A stretch of 64,000 nt of DNA, taken from positions 186,001-250,000 of the forward strand of contig NZ_QOLA01000004.1 of the NCBI RefSeq assembly GCF_003324565.1, read 5' to 3'. Positions 51,976 through 62,486 of this stretch are shown here, piece by piece (the first letter of the stretch is position 1; each line of letters starts with the position of its first letter). The DNA is from Streptomyces sp. SDr-06. GTDB taxonomy: Bacteria; Actinomycetota; Actinomycetes; Streptomycetales; Streptomycetaceae. The notes under the pieces are model-generated. The model was given only the letters and a program-made list of their open reading frames with translations, did no database searches and was not told the origin of the DNA. A program made the translations under genes and the position numbers.

Positions 51976-51977
51976 GG

Positions 51978-52913
51978 CTACGACTCCTGGTGGGAGAGGG
52001 CACGTACGGTGCGGGACGGGCTGGGGCGGCCCAGCTGTTCGGCCATCCACACGCTGGTGGCGGTGAGCCGGCCGAGGTCGACCCCGGTGTCGACACCGAG
52101 GCCCTGGAGCATCCACACGAGGTCTTCGGTGGCGAGGTTTCCGGTCGCGGACTTGGCGTAGGGGCAGCCGCCCAGGCCGCCCGCCGAGGCGTCCACCGTG
52201 CTCACCCCGTGCTGGAGCGCGGCGAGCGTGTTGGACAGCGCCTGACCGTAGGTGTCGTGGAAGTGCACCCCGATGGTGCTGGTGCGCACGCCCTCCTCGT
52301 TGAGCTCGGCGAGCAGGGCCTGCACGTGGGCGGGCGTGGCCACGCCGATGGTGTCGCCCAGGCTCAGCTCGTCGCAGCCCAGGTCCATCAGGGCCTTGGC
52401 GACCCGTACGACCTGGTGCACCGGCACCGCGCCTTCCCACGGGTCGCCGAAGCACATCGACAGATAGCCCCGCACCTGCGCCTTGTGCGCCTTGGCCCGG
52501 GCCACCACCGGCTCGAACATCGCGAGCGACTCGTCGACCGTCCGGTTCAGATTGGCCTTGGCGAAGGACTCGGTGGCGCTGGCGAACACGGCGATGCGGT
52601 CGGCGCCGAGCGCGAGCGCCCGGTCCAGGCCCCGCTCGTTCGGCACGAGGACGGGGAGCGCCACTCCTTCGAGGTCGCCGAGCAGCGGGAACAGCTGCTC
52701 CGCGTCGGCGAGTTGGGGCACCCACTTGGGGTGCACGAAGCTCGTCGCCTCGATGGTGGTCAGGCCCGCCGCGGCCAGCCGGTGCACGAACTCGGCCTTC
52801 ACCTCGGTCGGCACGACGGACTTCTCGTTCTGCAGCCCGTCGCGGGCCCCCACCTCGTGGATGCGGACCCGGGCCGGGAGGTCCGGCGCCGGTACGACCA
52901 TGGGGAGCGTCAT
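51978..52913 (-). CDS. Hydroxymethylglutaryl-CoA lyase
   Basis: Cleaves HMG-CoA to acetoacetate and acetyl-CoA, last step of leucine degradation. 311 residues, DRE-TIM metallolyase barrel: [50 protein letters not shown] (metal ligands) and the catalytic-cysteine loop [23 protein letters not shown] 52913 overlaps the carboxylase alpha stop (ATGA). Confidence 0.94.
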   Translation of the reverse strand: MTLPMVVPAPDLPARVRIHEVGARDGLQNEKSVVPTEVKAEFVHRLAAAGLTTIEATSFVHPKWVPQLADAEQLFPLLGDLEGVALPVLVPNERGLDRALALGADRIAVFASATESFAKANLNRTVDESLAMFEPVVARAKAHKAQVRGYLSMCFGDPWEGAVPVHQVVRVAKALMDLGCDELSLGDTIGVATPAHVQALLAELNEEGVRTSTIGVHFHDTYGQALSNTLAALQHGVSTVDASAGGLGGCPYAKSATGNLATEDLVWMLQGLGVDTGVDLGRLTATSVWMAEQLGRPSPSRTVRALSHQES

Positions 52914-54853
52914 GCGGACTCCTCGGAGGTCGCCGGGGTGACGACGGCCAGCACCTGGTCCATCGCCACCGTCGAGCCGGGGGTGACATCGAGCTCGGTG
53001 ACGGTGCCCGCGTGCGGGGCGGAGATGAGGTGCTCCATCTTCATCGCCTCGACCACCAACAGGCCCTGTCCGGCGGCGACTTCGTCGCCCACCGCCACCT
53101 TGACGACGGTGACCGTGCCGGGCATCGGCGCGGCCAGGGTGTCGGCGCCGCCGCGGACCGCACCGGTCAGCGCGGCCTCGACGGGGTCGTGGTCGACCAC
53201 GTGCCAGCTGTCGCCGTCCCGGCCGAGCCAGCCTCCCGCGCGGTGGAAGGTGTGGGTGACGCCGTCGAGTTCGACCGTGACCCGGTCCGCCGCGACGGTC
53301 GCCGCCGCCGGGGCGGACCGAGTGACGGGTTCGTGTCCCGCTACGCGCAGGGGGAAGGCGAGCGGCGCCGCCGCACCGCCCATCCGCCACCCGCTCGGCA
53401 CCGAGAACGGGTCGGTCCAGCCGTCGGCGGGCTCGGGCCTCAGCGCGTCGAGCCGCACCGCGGCGGCCGCCGCGTACACCTCGTCGGGCACGCCGTCGGG
53501 GACCAGCGTCTCGGCCTCGCGCTCCACCAGGCCGGTGTCCAACTCGCCCGCCACCACGGCGGGGTGGGCCAGCAGGCGGCGCAGGAACCCGGCGTTGGTG
53601 GGCACGCCGAGCGTCACCGTGTCGGCGAGCGCGGCGCGCAGCTTGCGCAGCGCGGTCGCGCGGTCCGGTCCGTACGCGATCACCTTGGACAGCATCGGGT
53701 CGTACAGGCTGCCGACCTCGGTGCCCTCGCTCAGCCCCGAGTCCGTGCGCACTCCGTCGCCCTGCGGCTCGCGCAGTGCCAGGACCGTGCCCCCGGACGG
53801 CAGGAAGCCGCGGGCGGGGTCCTCGGCGCAGAGGCGGGCCTCGACGGCGTGACCGGTGAGCGCGATGTCCTTCTGCTCGTACGGCAGTCGCTCGCCCGCG
53901 GCCACCCTGAGCTGCCACTCCACCAGGTCCATGCCGGTGACGAGCTCGGTCACCGGGTGCTCGACCTGGAGGCGGGTGTTCATCTCCATGAAGTAGTACG
54001 AGGAGGGGTCGCGGCCCGGCACGATGAACTCGACCGTGCCCGCGCCCGAGTAGCCGCAGGAGCGGGCGGCCTGGACGGCGGCCTCGCCCATCGCGGCCCG
54101 CGTCGCCTCGTCGAGCAGGACGCTGGGCGCCTCCTCGATGATCTTCTGGTGGCGGCGCTGGAGCGAGCACTCGCGCTCGCCGAGGTGGATCACGTGGCCG
54201 TGGCCGTCGGCCAGGACCTGGATCTCGATGTGGCGCGGCCGGTCGACCCAGCGCTCCACCAGCAGCGTGTCGTCACCGAAGGAGGAACGGGCCTCGCGGC
54301 GTGCGGCCGCGATCTCGTCGCCGATCAGCGCCTCGTCGCGGACCAGGCGCATGCCCTTGCCGCCGCCGCCCGCGCTCGGCTTGAGGAGCACCGGCATGCC
54401 GATCTCCCGCGCGGCGTCGGCCAGTTGGGCATCGGTGAGCCCGCTGCCCGACGAGCCCGGCACGACCGGCACCCCGGCCGCCCGCACGGTCTCCTTGGCG
54501 CGGATCTTGTCGCCCATCAGGGAGATCGCGTCGGCGGGCGGGCCGATGAAGACAAGGCCCGCCTCGGTGCAGGCCCGCGCGAACGACGCGTTCTCGGCGA
54601 GGAAGCCGTAGCCCGGGTGGACGGCCTGGGCGCCGGTGCGCAGCGCCGCCTCGATGAGCCGCTCGGGGCGCAGATAGCTCTCGGACGCGGCGGCGGGGCC
54701 GATGCGGACCGCCGTGTCGGCCTCGTGGACGTGGCGCGCGTCCGCGTCCGCGTCGCTGAACACGGCGACCGAGCGGACGCCGAGCCGGCGCAGGGTGCGG
54801 ATCACGCGGACCGCGATCTCGCCCCGGTTGGCGACGAGCACTGTCGTGAACAT
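52910..54853 (-). CDS. Biotin-dependent acyl-CoA carboxylase alpha subunit (methylcrotonyl-CoA type)
   Basis: Biotin carboxylase plus biotin carrier, 647 residues. N-terminal domain [23 protein letters not shown] grasp [13 protein letters not shown], catalytic [15 protein letters not shown]-terminal biotinyl domain with EAMKMEH, Lys605 being the biotinylated residue. ATG 54853 with GAGGG upstream; an ATG 15 bases earlier is possible. In the context of HMG-CoA lyase and isovaleryl-CoA dehydrogenase it is likely to form methylcrotonyl-CoA carboxylase with the beta subunit at 55024. Acetyl/propionyl-CoA use is an alternative reading. Confidence 0.92.
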   Translation of the reverse strand: MFTTVLVANRGEIAVRVIRTLRRLGVRSVAVFSDADADARHVHEADTAVRIGPAAASESYLRPERLIEAALRTGAQAVHPGYGFLAENASFARACTEAGLVFIGPPADAISLMGDKIRAKETVRAAGVPVVPGSSGSGLTDAQLADAAREIGMPVLLKPSAGGGGKGMRLVRDEALIGDEIAAARREARSSFGDDTLLVERWVDRPRHIEIQVLADGHGHVIHLGERECSLQRRHQKIIEEAPSVLLDEATRAAMGEAAVQAARSCGYSGAGTVEFIVPGRDPSSYYFMEMNTRLQVEHPVTELVTGMDLVEWQLRVAAGERLPYEQKDIALTGHAVEARLCAEDPARGFLPSGGTVLALREPQGDGVRTDSGLSEGTEVGSLYDPMLSKVIAYGPDRATALRKLRAALADTVTLGVPTNAGFLRRLLAHPAVVAGELDTGLVEREAETLVPDGVPDEVYAAAAAVRLDALRPEPADGWTDPFSVPSGWRMGGAAAPLAFPLRVAGHEPVTRSAPAAATVAADRVTVELDGVTHTFHRAGGWLGRDGDSWHVVDHDPVEAALTGAVRGGADTLAAPMPGTVTVVKVAVGDEVAAGQGLLVVEAMKMEHLISAPHAGTVTELDVTPGSTVAMDQVLAVVTPATSEESA

Positions 54854-55023
54854 GGGAGCCCTCAACATAGAAGTCGACATGGACGGCGTAGGGATCGGCG
54901 TGGGGGTTTGCGGGGACGGGAGAGGGGTCGACCCGGACGCCGTCGTATCCGTCGCGTCCGGGGCGTCCACCGGGGTCGTTCCCTTCGCCCCGTCCCTCGC
55001 GTCCCTCACGTCTTTCACATCCG

Positions 55024-56661
<1,638 letters not shown>

Positions 56662-56703
56662 CGTGTCGAGCCCCCTTGCCCGTACGCGGCGTGGTCAACG
56701 GAT

Positions 56704-56749
56704 GTTAATGACCGTTAACTCGTTTCCCTCAGGTTAACGAGCGCTAACC
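56704..56749. promoter_or_regulatory. Two TetR-type operator dyads
   Basis: GTTAATGACCGTTAAC (56704-56719) and GGTTAACGAGCGCTAACC (56732-56749) share a GTTAA(C/T)G-N2-CG(T/C)TAAC plan, with centres 29 bp apart. They lie in the 110 bp between the divergent carboxylase and tetR genes, where one repressor could control both. Confidence 0.8.
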
Positions 56750-56771
56750 GCGTTGTCTAGAATGAATTCCC

Positions 56772-57368
56772 ATGAGCACCCGTACCGACGCCCCTACCCG
56801 GCGCGAGCAGATCCTGCGCGAGGCCGCCCGCCTCTTCGCCGAGCGCGGCTTCCACGGCGTCGGCGTCGACGAGATAGGGGCCGCCGTCGGCATCAGCGGT
56901 CCTGGCCTGTACCGGCACTTCGCGGGCAAGGACGCGATGCTGGCCGAGCTGCTCGTCGGCATCAGCGGGCGGCTGTACGACGGCGGGCGCAAGCGGGTCA
57001 CCGAGGCGGCGGGCGACCCCGAGCGGCTGCTCGGCTCGCTCATCGACGGCCACATCGACTTCGCCCTCGACGACCGGGCGCTGATCACCCTGCACGACCG
57101 CGAGCTCGACCGGCTGCGCGACAGCGACCGCAAGCTGGTGCGCCAGCTCCAGCGGCAGTACGTCGAGCTGTGGGTCGGCGTCGTGCGCGAGCTGTACCCG
57201 CCGGTGCCCGAGGCGGAGGTACGCGGGGCGGTCCACGCCGTGTTCGGACTGCTCAACTCGACGCCCCACCTCGGCTCGTACGGCACCGGGCTGCCGGGGC
57301 GCGCGGCCACCGAGGCCCTGCTGCGCCGCCTGGCGCACGGCGCCCTCGCCTCCCTGGACGCGCGCTGA
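56772..57368 (+). CDS. TetR-family regulator of the leucine-degradation cluster
   Basis: 198-residue repressor. N-terminal helix-turn-helix REQILREAARLFAERGFHGVGVDEIGAAVGISGPGLYRHFAGKDAML, followed by an all-helical ligand domain of the SACE_7040/YcdC-like type. ATG 56772. Divergent from the carboxylase operon with two dyads in between, so it most likely represses that operon and itself, with an acyl-CoA as probable effector; effector identity is inference. Confidence 0.9.
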   Translation: MSTRTDAPTRREQILREAARLFAERGFHGVGVDEIGAAVGISGPGLYRHFAGKDAMLAELLVGISGRLYDGGRKRVTEAAGDPERLLGSLIDGHIDFALDDRALITLHDRELDRLRDSDRKLVRQLQRQYVELWVGVVRELYPPVPEAEVRGAVHAVFGLLNSTPHLGSYGTGLPGRAATEALLRRLAHGALASLDAR

Positions 57369-57451
57369 GCCTCTTCCGCCGCGCACCGAAACCCCGTCCG
57401 GTGCGCGGGACGGCCCGGTCCCGGGCGCGGCGGGCGGGGCAGAATGGCCGC

Positions 57452-58219
57452 ATGCCGATACCCAGCCGTGCCGCCCTCGTCGACCACCTCGTCCGCACCC
57501 GTATCGCCGGTGACGTCGCGACGCCCCGCGACAACAACCTCTCCCACTACCGCAAGCTCGCCAACGGCGACCGCCACTACTGGCTGGGCCTGGAGCTGGG
57601 GGACCGCTGGGGCGACGAGCAGGACGTGCTGGCCGTGATGGCCGAGCGCTGCGGCGTCGTGGACGACCCCGGGCACCGCACCGGCCAGGACACCATCGAC
57701 CCCGAGCTGACGGTGGACGGCCTGGAGCGGATGGCGGCCCGGCTGCGCAAGGCGGCCGCCGGGCGGGAGCGGGTGCTGTTCGCCACGGGGCACCCCGGCG
57801 CGCTCATCGACGTGCACAGCCGGACCGCCGCGGGGCTGCGGGCGGCGGGCTGCGAGATCGTACGGATCCCTGGCGGGCTCACCGCCGACGAGGGGTACGT
57901 CGTGCAGTTCGCGGACGTGGCCGTCTTCGAGCGGGGCGCGTCGCTGTGGCACACCCACTCGCCGGAGCCGATGCGGGCGATCCTGGCCGCGCTGGACACC
58001 CCGCCGGACCTCGTGGTCGCCGACCACGGCTGGGCGGGGTGCGCGGGGCAGCTCGGGGTGGACGCGATGGGGTACGCGGACTGCAACGACCCCGCGCTGT
58101 TCATCGGCGAGGCGGAGGGGACGCTCCAGGTGACCGTGCCCCTGGACGACCACGTCCTGGACCCGCGCTTCTACGAGCCCCTGACGGCCTACCTCCTGAA
58201 CGCGGCGGGCCTGACGTAG
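57452..58219 (+). CDS. Putative phosphatase (conserved actinobacterial family)
   Basis: 255-residue cytoplasmic protein of a family annotated as phosphatase in Streptomyces. ATG 57452 (MPIPSRAALVDHLVRTRIAGD). Conserved-looking segments: PRDNNLSHYRKLANGDRHYWLGLELGDRW, ATGHPGALIDVHSRTAAGL, ASLWHTHSPEPMRAIL, VADHGWAGCAGQLGVDAMGYADCNDPALFIGEAEG split by function. Asp/His-rich stretches suggest a metal phosphoesterase, but I cannot assign a substrate. Follows tetR by about 80 bp on the same strand. Confidence 0.72.
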   Translation: MPIPSRAALVDHLVRTRIAGDVATPRDNNLSHYRKLANGDRHYWLGLELGDRWGDEQDVLAVMAERCGVVDDPGHRTGQDTIDPELTVDGLERMAARLRKAAAGRERVLFATGHPGALIDVHSRTAAGLRAAGCEIVRIPGGLTADEGYVVQFADVAVFERGASLWHTHSPEPMRAILAALDTPPDLVVADHGWAGCAGQLGVDAMGYADCNDPALFIGEAEGTLQVTVPLDDHVLDPRFYEPLTAYLLNAAGLT

Positions 58220-58220
58220 A

Positions 58221-58480
58221 GGCCCCGGGGCTCCGCCCCGGCCCCCCTCGCGGGGGCTCCGCCCCCACACCCCCGTTCGCGCCTGAACGGCGCTCGTCCT
58301 CAAACTCCCCCAAGGCCTCAAGGGCCAGGGGGGACCCCCATGACGGGCTGGGTATGCCTGTGCTGGCCAGCACTAGTACGGCCAGGGGCGCGGGGAACGG
58401 CGCGAGAAGCGGGCACGGTTCGCAGCCGAGAGCGGGTTCAGGGGCGCGGGGAACTGCGCGAAAGGCGACTCCCGGGCGCC
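58221..58480. repeat. Compound intergenic repeat cluster
   Basis: No gene in the gap after the phosphatase. Contains GGGGCTCCGCCCC hairpins (about 58228 and 58256), a GCGCTCGTCCTCAAA segment, a CTCCCCCAAG...GGGGGGACCCCC palindromic element (58305-58339), then TGCTGGCCAGCACTAGTACG and two GGGGCGCGGGGAAC(T/G)GCGCG cores (58385 and 58441). Same modules and order as at 17.8-18.1 kb. Confidence 0.85.
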
Positions 58481-58488
58481 CCCGGGGT

Positions 58489-59364
58489 TCAGGCGCGGGG
58501 GATGCGGACGACGCCCTCCTGGATCACCGTGATCGCCAGACGGCCGTCCGCCGTGTAGATCCGCGCCTGACCGAGCCCCCGCCCCCCGGACGCGGACGGC
58601 GACTCCTGGTCGTACAGGAGCCACTCGTCGGCCCGGAACGGCCGGTGGAACCACATCGCGTGGTCGAGCGAGGCGCCCACCACGTCGCCGACCGCCCAGC
58701 CGCCGCGCCCGTGGGCGAGCAGCACCGAGTCGAGCAGGGTCATGTCGGAGACGTACGTCGCCAGGCAGACGTGCAGGAGCGGATCATCCGCCAGCTTGCC
58801 GTTCGTGCGGAACCACACCTGCGAGCGCGGCTCGCGCGGGGTGCCGACGGTGCCCCAGGGCGGCGCGTCCACGTACCGCAGGTCGACGGCCGCGCGGGCC
58901 TCGATCAGGCGGTCCACCACCCCCTCGTCCCGGAAGGCGGACGCGTACCGCGGCAGCATCTCGGCGGCCGTCGGCAGGGACTCCGGGTCCGGCGCCGGCG
59001 GCATGTCGGCCTGGTGCTCCATGCCCTCCTCGTACGTCTGGAACGACGCGGAGAGGTGGAAGATCGGCTGCCCGTGCTGGATGGCGACGACGCGGCGGGT
59101 GGTGAAGGAGGCCCCGTCGCGGATGCGGTCGACGGTGTAGACGATCGGCGCGCCCGGGTCACCCGCGCGCAGGAAGTAGGCGTGCAGCGAGTGCGCCATC
59201 CGCTCGGCGGGCACGGTGCGACCCGCGGCGACCAGCGCCTGGGCCGCGACCTGGCCGCCGAACACGCGCGGCACGACCGCCGAGCGGGACCGGCCGCGGA
59301 AGATGTCCTCCTCGATCCGCTCCAGGTCGAGCAGATCGAGGAGGCTCTCAAGTGCCTGATGCAT
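58489..59364 (-). CDS. Acyl-CoA thioesterase II (TesB-like)
   Basis: Double-hotdog thioesterase that hydrolyses acyl-CoA, 291 residues. VFGGQVAAQALVAAGRTVP, HSLHAYFLRAGDPGAPIVY and FHLSASFQTYEEGMEHQ are typical, and the C-terminal half has ATYVSDMTLLDSVL and SLDHAMWFHRPFRADEWLLYDQESPSASGGRGLGQARI. ATG 59364. Ends 24 bp from the second acyl-CoA dehydrogenase, with which it is probably co-transcribed. Confidence 0.93.
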   Translation of the reverse strand: MHQALESLLDLLDLERIEEDIFRGRSRSAVVPRVFGGQVAAQALVAAGRTVPAERMAHSLHAYFLRAGDPGAPIVYTVDRIRDGASFTTRRVVAIQHGQPIFHLSASFQTYEEGMEHQADMPPAPDPESLPTAAEMLPRYASAFRDEGVVDRLIEARAAVDLRYVDAPPWGTVGTPREPRSQVWFRTNGKLADDPLLHVCLATYVSDMTLLDSVLLAHGRGGWAVGDVVGASLDHAMWFHRPFRADEWLLYDQESPSASGGRGLGQARIYTADGRLAITVIQEGVVRIPRA

Positions 59365-59388
59365 GAAGGTAGTTGTACCCGAGGACGG

Positions 59389-60546
59389 CTACAGGCCCAT
59401 GTCCTTGGCGATGATCGACTTCATGATCTCGCTGGTGCCGCCGTAGATCCGGTTCACCCGGTTGTCGGCGTACAGGCGGGCGATCGGGTACTCGTTCATG
59501 AACCCGTAGCCGCCGTGCAGCTGGAGGCAGCGGTCGATCACGCGGTGCGCGACCTCGGTGCAGAACAGCTTCGCGGACGCGGCCTCGGCCGGGGTCAGCT
59601 CGCCCGCGTCCAGGGCTTCGAGGGCGCGGTCGGCGACGGCCTCGGCGGCGTCCACCTCGGCCTGGCAGGCGGCCAGTTCGAACTTGGTGTTCTGGAAGGA
59701 GGCCACCGGCTTGCCGAAGACCGTGCGGTCCTGCACGTACTCCTTGGCGAACCGGACGGCCGCCTTGGCCTGCGCGTACGCGCCGAACGCGATGCCCCAG
59801 CGCTCGGAGGCCAGGTTGTGGCCCAGGTAGTAGAAGCCCTTGTTCTCCTCGCCGAGCAGGTCCTCGACCGGGACCTTCACGTCGACGAACGCCAGCTCGG
59901 CGGTGTCGGAGGTCTTCAGGCCGAGCTTGTCGAGCTTGCGGCCGATCGAGTACCCCTCGGACTTGGTGTCCACGGCGAACAGCGAGATGCCGTGGCGGCG
60001 GTCCTCGGCGGAGGGGGCGTCGGTGCGGGCGCAGACGATCACGCGGTCGGCGTGCACGCCGCCCGTGATGAAGGTCTTCGAGCCGTTGAGGATGTAGTGC
60101 GAGCCGTCCGCGGAGAGCTTGGCGGTGGTCTTCATGCCCGCGAGGTCGGAGCCGGTGCCCGGCTCGGTCATCGCCAGGGCCCACATCTCCTCGCCGGAGA
60201 CGAACTTCGGCAGGAAGCGCTTCTTCTGCTCGTCGGTGGCGAGCATCTTGATGTAGGGCAGGCCGAGCAGCACGTGCACGCCGGAGCCGCCGAACTGGAC
60301 GCCCGCGCGGGCCGTCTCCTCGTACATCACGGCTTCGAACTTGTACGAGTCGATGCCGGCGCCGCCGAACTCCTCGTCCACGCGGATGCCGAAGATGCCG
60401 AGCTCGGCGAGCTTGTAGTAGAAGTCGCGCGGCACGATGCCGTCGGCGAACCACTCGTCGTACGCGGGGACGACCTCGGCCTCGATGAAGGCGCGCAGGG
60501 TCTCCCGGAACGCCTCGTGGTCTTCGTTGAATACCGTACGGCGCAC
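59389..60546 (-). CDS. Acyl-CoA dehydrogenase
   Basis: FAD-dependent acyl-CoA dehydrogenase, 385 residues. Signatures: ALAMTEPGTGSDLAGMKTTAK, NGSKTFITGGVHADRVIVCART, LHGGYGFMNEYPIARLYADNRVNRIYGGTSEIMKSIIAKDMGL. The GTG at 60546 is fixed by AGGAGG 6 bases upstream; an ATG at 60570 would add eight residues upstream of that site and is less likely. First gene of a unit with TesB. Its substrate is probably a medium- or long-chain acyl-CoA, not read from sequence. A short dyad-like element lies upstream (60575-60590). Confidence 0.92.
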   Translation of the reverse strand: MRRTVFNEDHEAFRETLRAFIEAEVVPAYDEWFADGIVPRDFYYKLAELGIFGIRVDEEFGGAGIDSYKFEAVMYEETARAGVQFGGSGVHVLLGLPYIKMLATDEQKKRFLPKFVSGEEMWALAMTEPGTGSDLAGMKTTAKLSADGSHYILNGSKTFITGGVHADRVIVCARTDAPSAEDRRHGISLFAVDTKSEGYSIGRKLDKLGLKTSDTAELAFVDVKVPVEDLLGEENKGFYYLGHNLASERWGIAFGAYAQAKAAVRFAKEYVQDRTVFGKPVASFQNTKFELAACQAEVDAAEAVADRALEALDAGELTPAEAASAKLFCTEVAHRVIDRCLQLHGGYGFMNEYPIARLYADNRVNRIYGGTSEIMKSIIAKDMGL

Positions 60547-60574
60547 GGTCGTCCTCCTCGGCTCACACATTCGT

Positions 60575-60590
60575 CTAAGCGCTTGCTCAG
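60575..60590. promoter_or_regulatory. AAGCGCTT-type element before acyl-CoA dehydrogenase
   Basis: CTAAGCGCTTGCTCAG contains the palindrome AAGCGCTT about 30 bp before the start. Similar AGCGCTTGCT elements are often seen near actinobacterial fatty-acid genes and may be sites for TetR-type regulators. The symmetry is short. Confidence 0.4.
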
Positions 60591-60615
60591 GTTGAAATAC
60601 GAAGTTACCCGGCGG

Positions 60616-62298
60616 TCACCGGCACTGTCCAGAGTGAGCCTCAGCACTTCTGAGTGCCAGCCAGAGCTCCGTGCGGACGTCCATGTCGTCGAGATCCATG
60701 CCGAGCAGCGCCGCCACGCGGCCGATCCGCTGGCGGACGGTGTTGCGGTGCACCCCGAGCGCGACGGCGCTGCGGTCCCAACTCCCGTGCAGCGAGAGCC
60801 AGGTGCGCAGGGTGGTGCGCAGGGGGTCGGGGAGCGGGGCGAGCAGTACGCGGGCGTACGCGGCGGACTCCTGCGGGTCCATCAGCGCCCCGAATCCGGT
60901 GGGGCGGTGGCGGGCGAGTGAGGTACGGGTCGCCTCCGCGCGCTCCAGGGCGCGGGCGGCCTGGGTGTCGGCGACGGTCAGGGCGTCAGGCCCGGCAGGG
61001 GCGCTGACGCCGAGGGTCCAGCCGGGGTGCGCGATGACCTCGTGATCCGCCGGTACGAGGGCCCGTACGCTCGGCCCGCCCTGGTCGACCAGCGGGGTCC
61101 CGAGGTCCGGCGGGCTCCCCGTGCCCCGGGCGTGCACCACCACCCAGGGCCCCTCGCCGAGCAGCGCCGCCGCGTCCTCGGGGCCGCCTCCGAGCATCAT
61201 CCGCACCAGTGCGGCCGAACGGGCGGCCTCGTCCGCGCCCTGCCGCTCGGCGGTGAGCAGGGTGAGGAGCACGGCGGCGACGCCCGCGATCGTGTGGTCG
61301 CCGGGCGCGCGGTGGGGGGTGGCGAGGGCGAGGACCCGGGGGCCCGCGAGGGCGTACGCGGCGAGGTGGAACCCGCCCACGGTGTCGGTGGCGCTCAGGG
61401 CGCTCCCCCCGCCCCGCCCCTTCCCGAGACCCGCCGGGGGCGAGTCCCCGGGCCCCCGCTCCTCGAACGCCGGAGGGGCTGAAGATGCCGGAGTGTCAGG
61501 AGTGTCGGAGGGGCCACTGAGGCCCGCACGCTCAAAACCGGGCGTGGGAGGCACATCAAGGCCCTCCGGCGGTTGAGGAGCAGGGGTCCGTGGGCGGAGC
61601 CCCTGGGCTGCCCACCGGCCCGAGTCCGGGCCATGATCCGCCGGAGGCTTTCGGGAAGGGGCGGGGCGGGGGAGATCCGCCGCGGGCGCCACCACCCGCA
61701 CCAGCCCCCGCACCCCCGCCCACACCGGCCCCGACGGTGCGGGTCCTGCCGAGTCCACCACCGCCCCCTCCGGCGTGAGCACCCCCGCCCAGCCCCCCAG
61801 CCGGGCCGCGAGCTGATGGAGGACCGCCGGGACCGGGCCGGGCCGGGTCGCCGCGCTCGCCAGGCTCCGCTGCGCCTCGCTCACGCGCCGCAGCTCGTCC
61901 TCGCGGGCCCGCGCCATCAGGAGCCACACCGCCCGCGCCACCCCGGAGAACGTCGTCTGCGGCGGCACCTCCAGGAGCGGCAGGCCGTGCCGGGCGCACG
62001 CCTCCACCAGCGCGGGCGGCACCGCGTCGTACACCGGGGCCACCCCGAAGCCCAGCGCCGCCGCGCCCGCCGCCACGACCCGCGACACATAGCGCTCGGG
62101 GTCGGTGAGCTGGACGCCCGCCGTCATGAGCAGCTCGCCGCCGAGCAGATACGGGTACGGGTCGGCCATCTCCGAGGTGTGCACCCAGCGGATGGCGGCG
62201 TCCGCGGGCCCCGCGATCCGACGCAGGCCGAGGTCCGCGCGGGCCAGCAGCGCGGCGAGCGCGACAGGCGGAGTGGGCGGGGCGGTCGGTTCCGGCAT
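60616..62298 (-). CDS. PucR-family transcriptional regulator with repeat-derived linker
   Basis: 560-residue activator-type regulator. N-terminal PucR domain at about 10-130 (IRWVHTSEMADPYPYLLGGELLMTAGVQL), a central region, and the C-terminal PucR helix-turn-helix (LRTTLRTWLSLHGSWDRSAVALGVHRNTVRQRIGRVAALLGMDLDD). Residues about 203-300 are an insertion of Pro/Gly/Ser sequence whose DNA (about 61400-61690) is built from intergenic-type GC repeats. Start chosen at ATG 62298; ATG 62316 is also possible. Divergent from a symporter gene across 188 bp, so it probably controls it. Confidence 0.87.
   Translation of the reverse strand: MPEPTAPPTPPVALAALLARADLGLRRIAGPADAAIRWVHTSEMADPYPYLLGGELLMTAGVQLTDPERYVSRVVAAGAAALGFGVAPVYDAVPPALVEACARHGLPLLEVPPQTTFSGVARAVWLLMARAREDELRRVSEAQRSLASAATRPGPVPAVLHQLAARLGGWAGVLTPEGAVVDSAGPAPSGPVWAGVRGLVRVVAPAADLPRPAPSRKPPADHGPDSGRWAAQGLRPRTPAPQPPEGLDVPPTPGFERAGLSGPSDTPDTPASSAPPAFEERGPGDSPPAGLGKGRGGGSALSATDTVGGFHLAAYALAGPRVLALATPHRAPGDHTIAGVAAVLLTLLTAERQGADEAARSAALVRMMLGGGPEDAAALLGEGPWVVVHARGTGSPPDLGTPLVDQGGPSVRALVPADHEVIAHPGWTLGVSAPAGPDALTVADTQAARALERAEATRTSLARHRPTGFGALMDPQESAAYARVLLAPLPDPLRTTLRTWLSLHGSWDRSAVALGVHRNTVRQRIGRVAALLGMDLDDMDVRTELWLALRSAEAHSGQCR
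61435..61610. repeat. Inverted copies of the intergenic GC repeat inside pucR
   Basis: A segment near 61435-61485 (GGGGGCGAGTCCCCGG ... GCTCCTCGAACGCCGGAGGG) is approximately the inverse of 61560-61610 (CCCTCCGGCGGTTGAGGAGC ... GGGCGGAGCCCC). The GCTCxTCxAxCGCCGGA(C/G)GGGCTGA layout is like the intergenic units at 18.0 kb. It lies entirely within the coding sequence. Confidence 0.7.
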
Positions 62299-62486
62299 GG
62301 TGGACGATCCATCCATCAGCAGCGTCAGGAGTGGAGGAAACGTACACTTCAGCGTTGCTTTCCGGCCACCTAGGGTCGTGCCGACCGGCGGCCGCGGGTA
62401 CGGGCGGATGTCCCCGCGAACAGCCGACGGAACTCGATTCCCCCTGCACGACACGCCACCGAGTGAGCGCGAAGGAGGGCCCCCGT

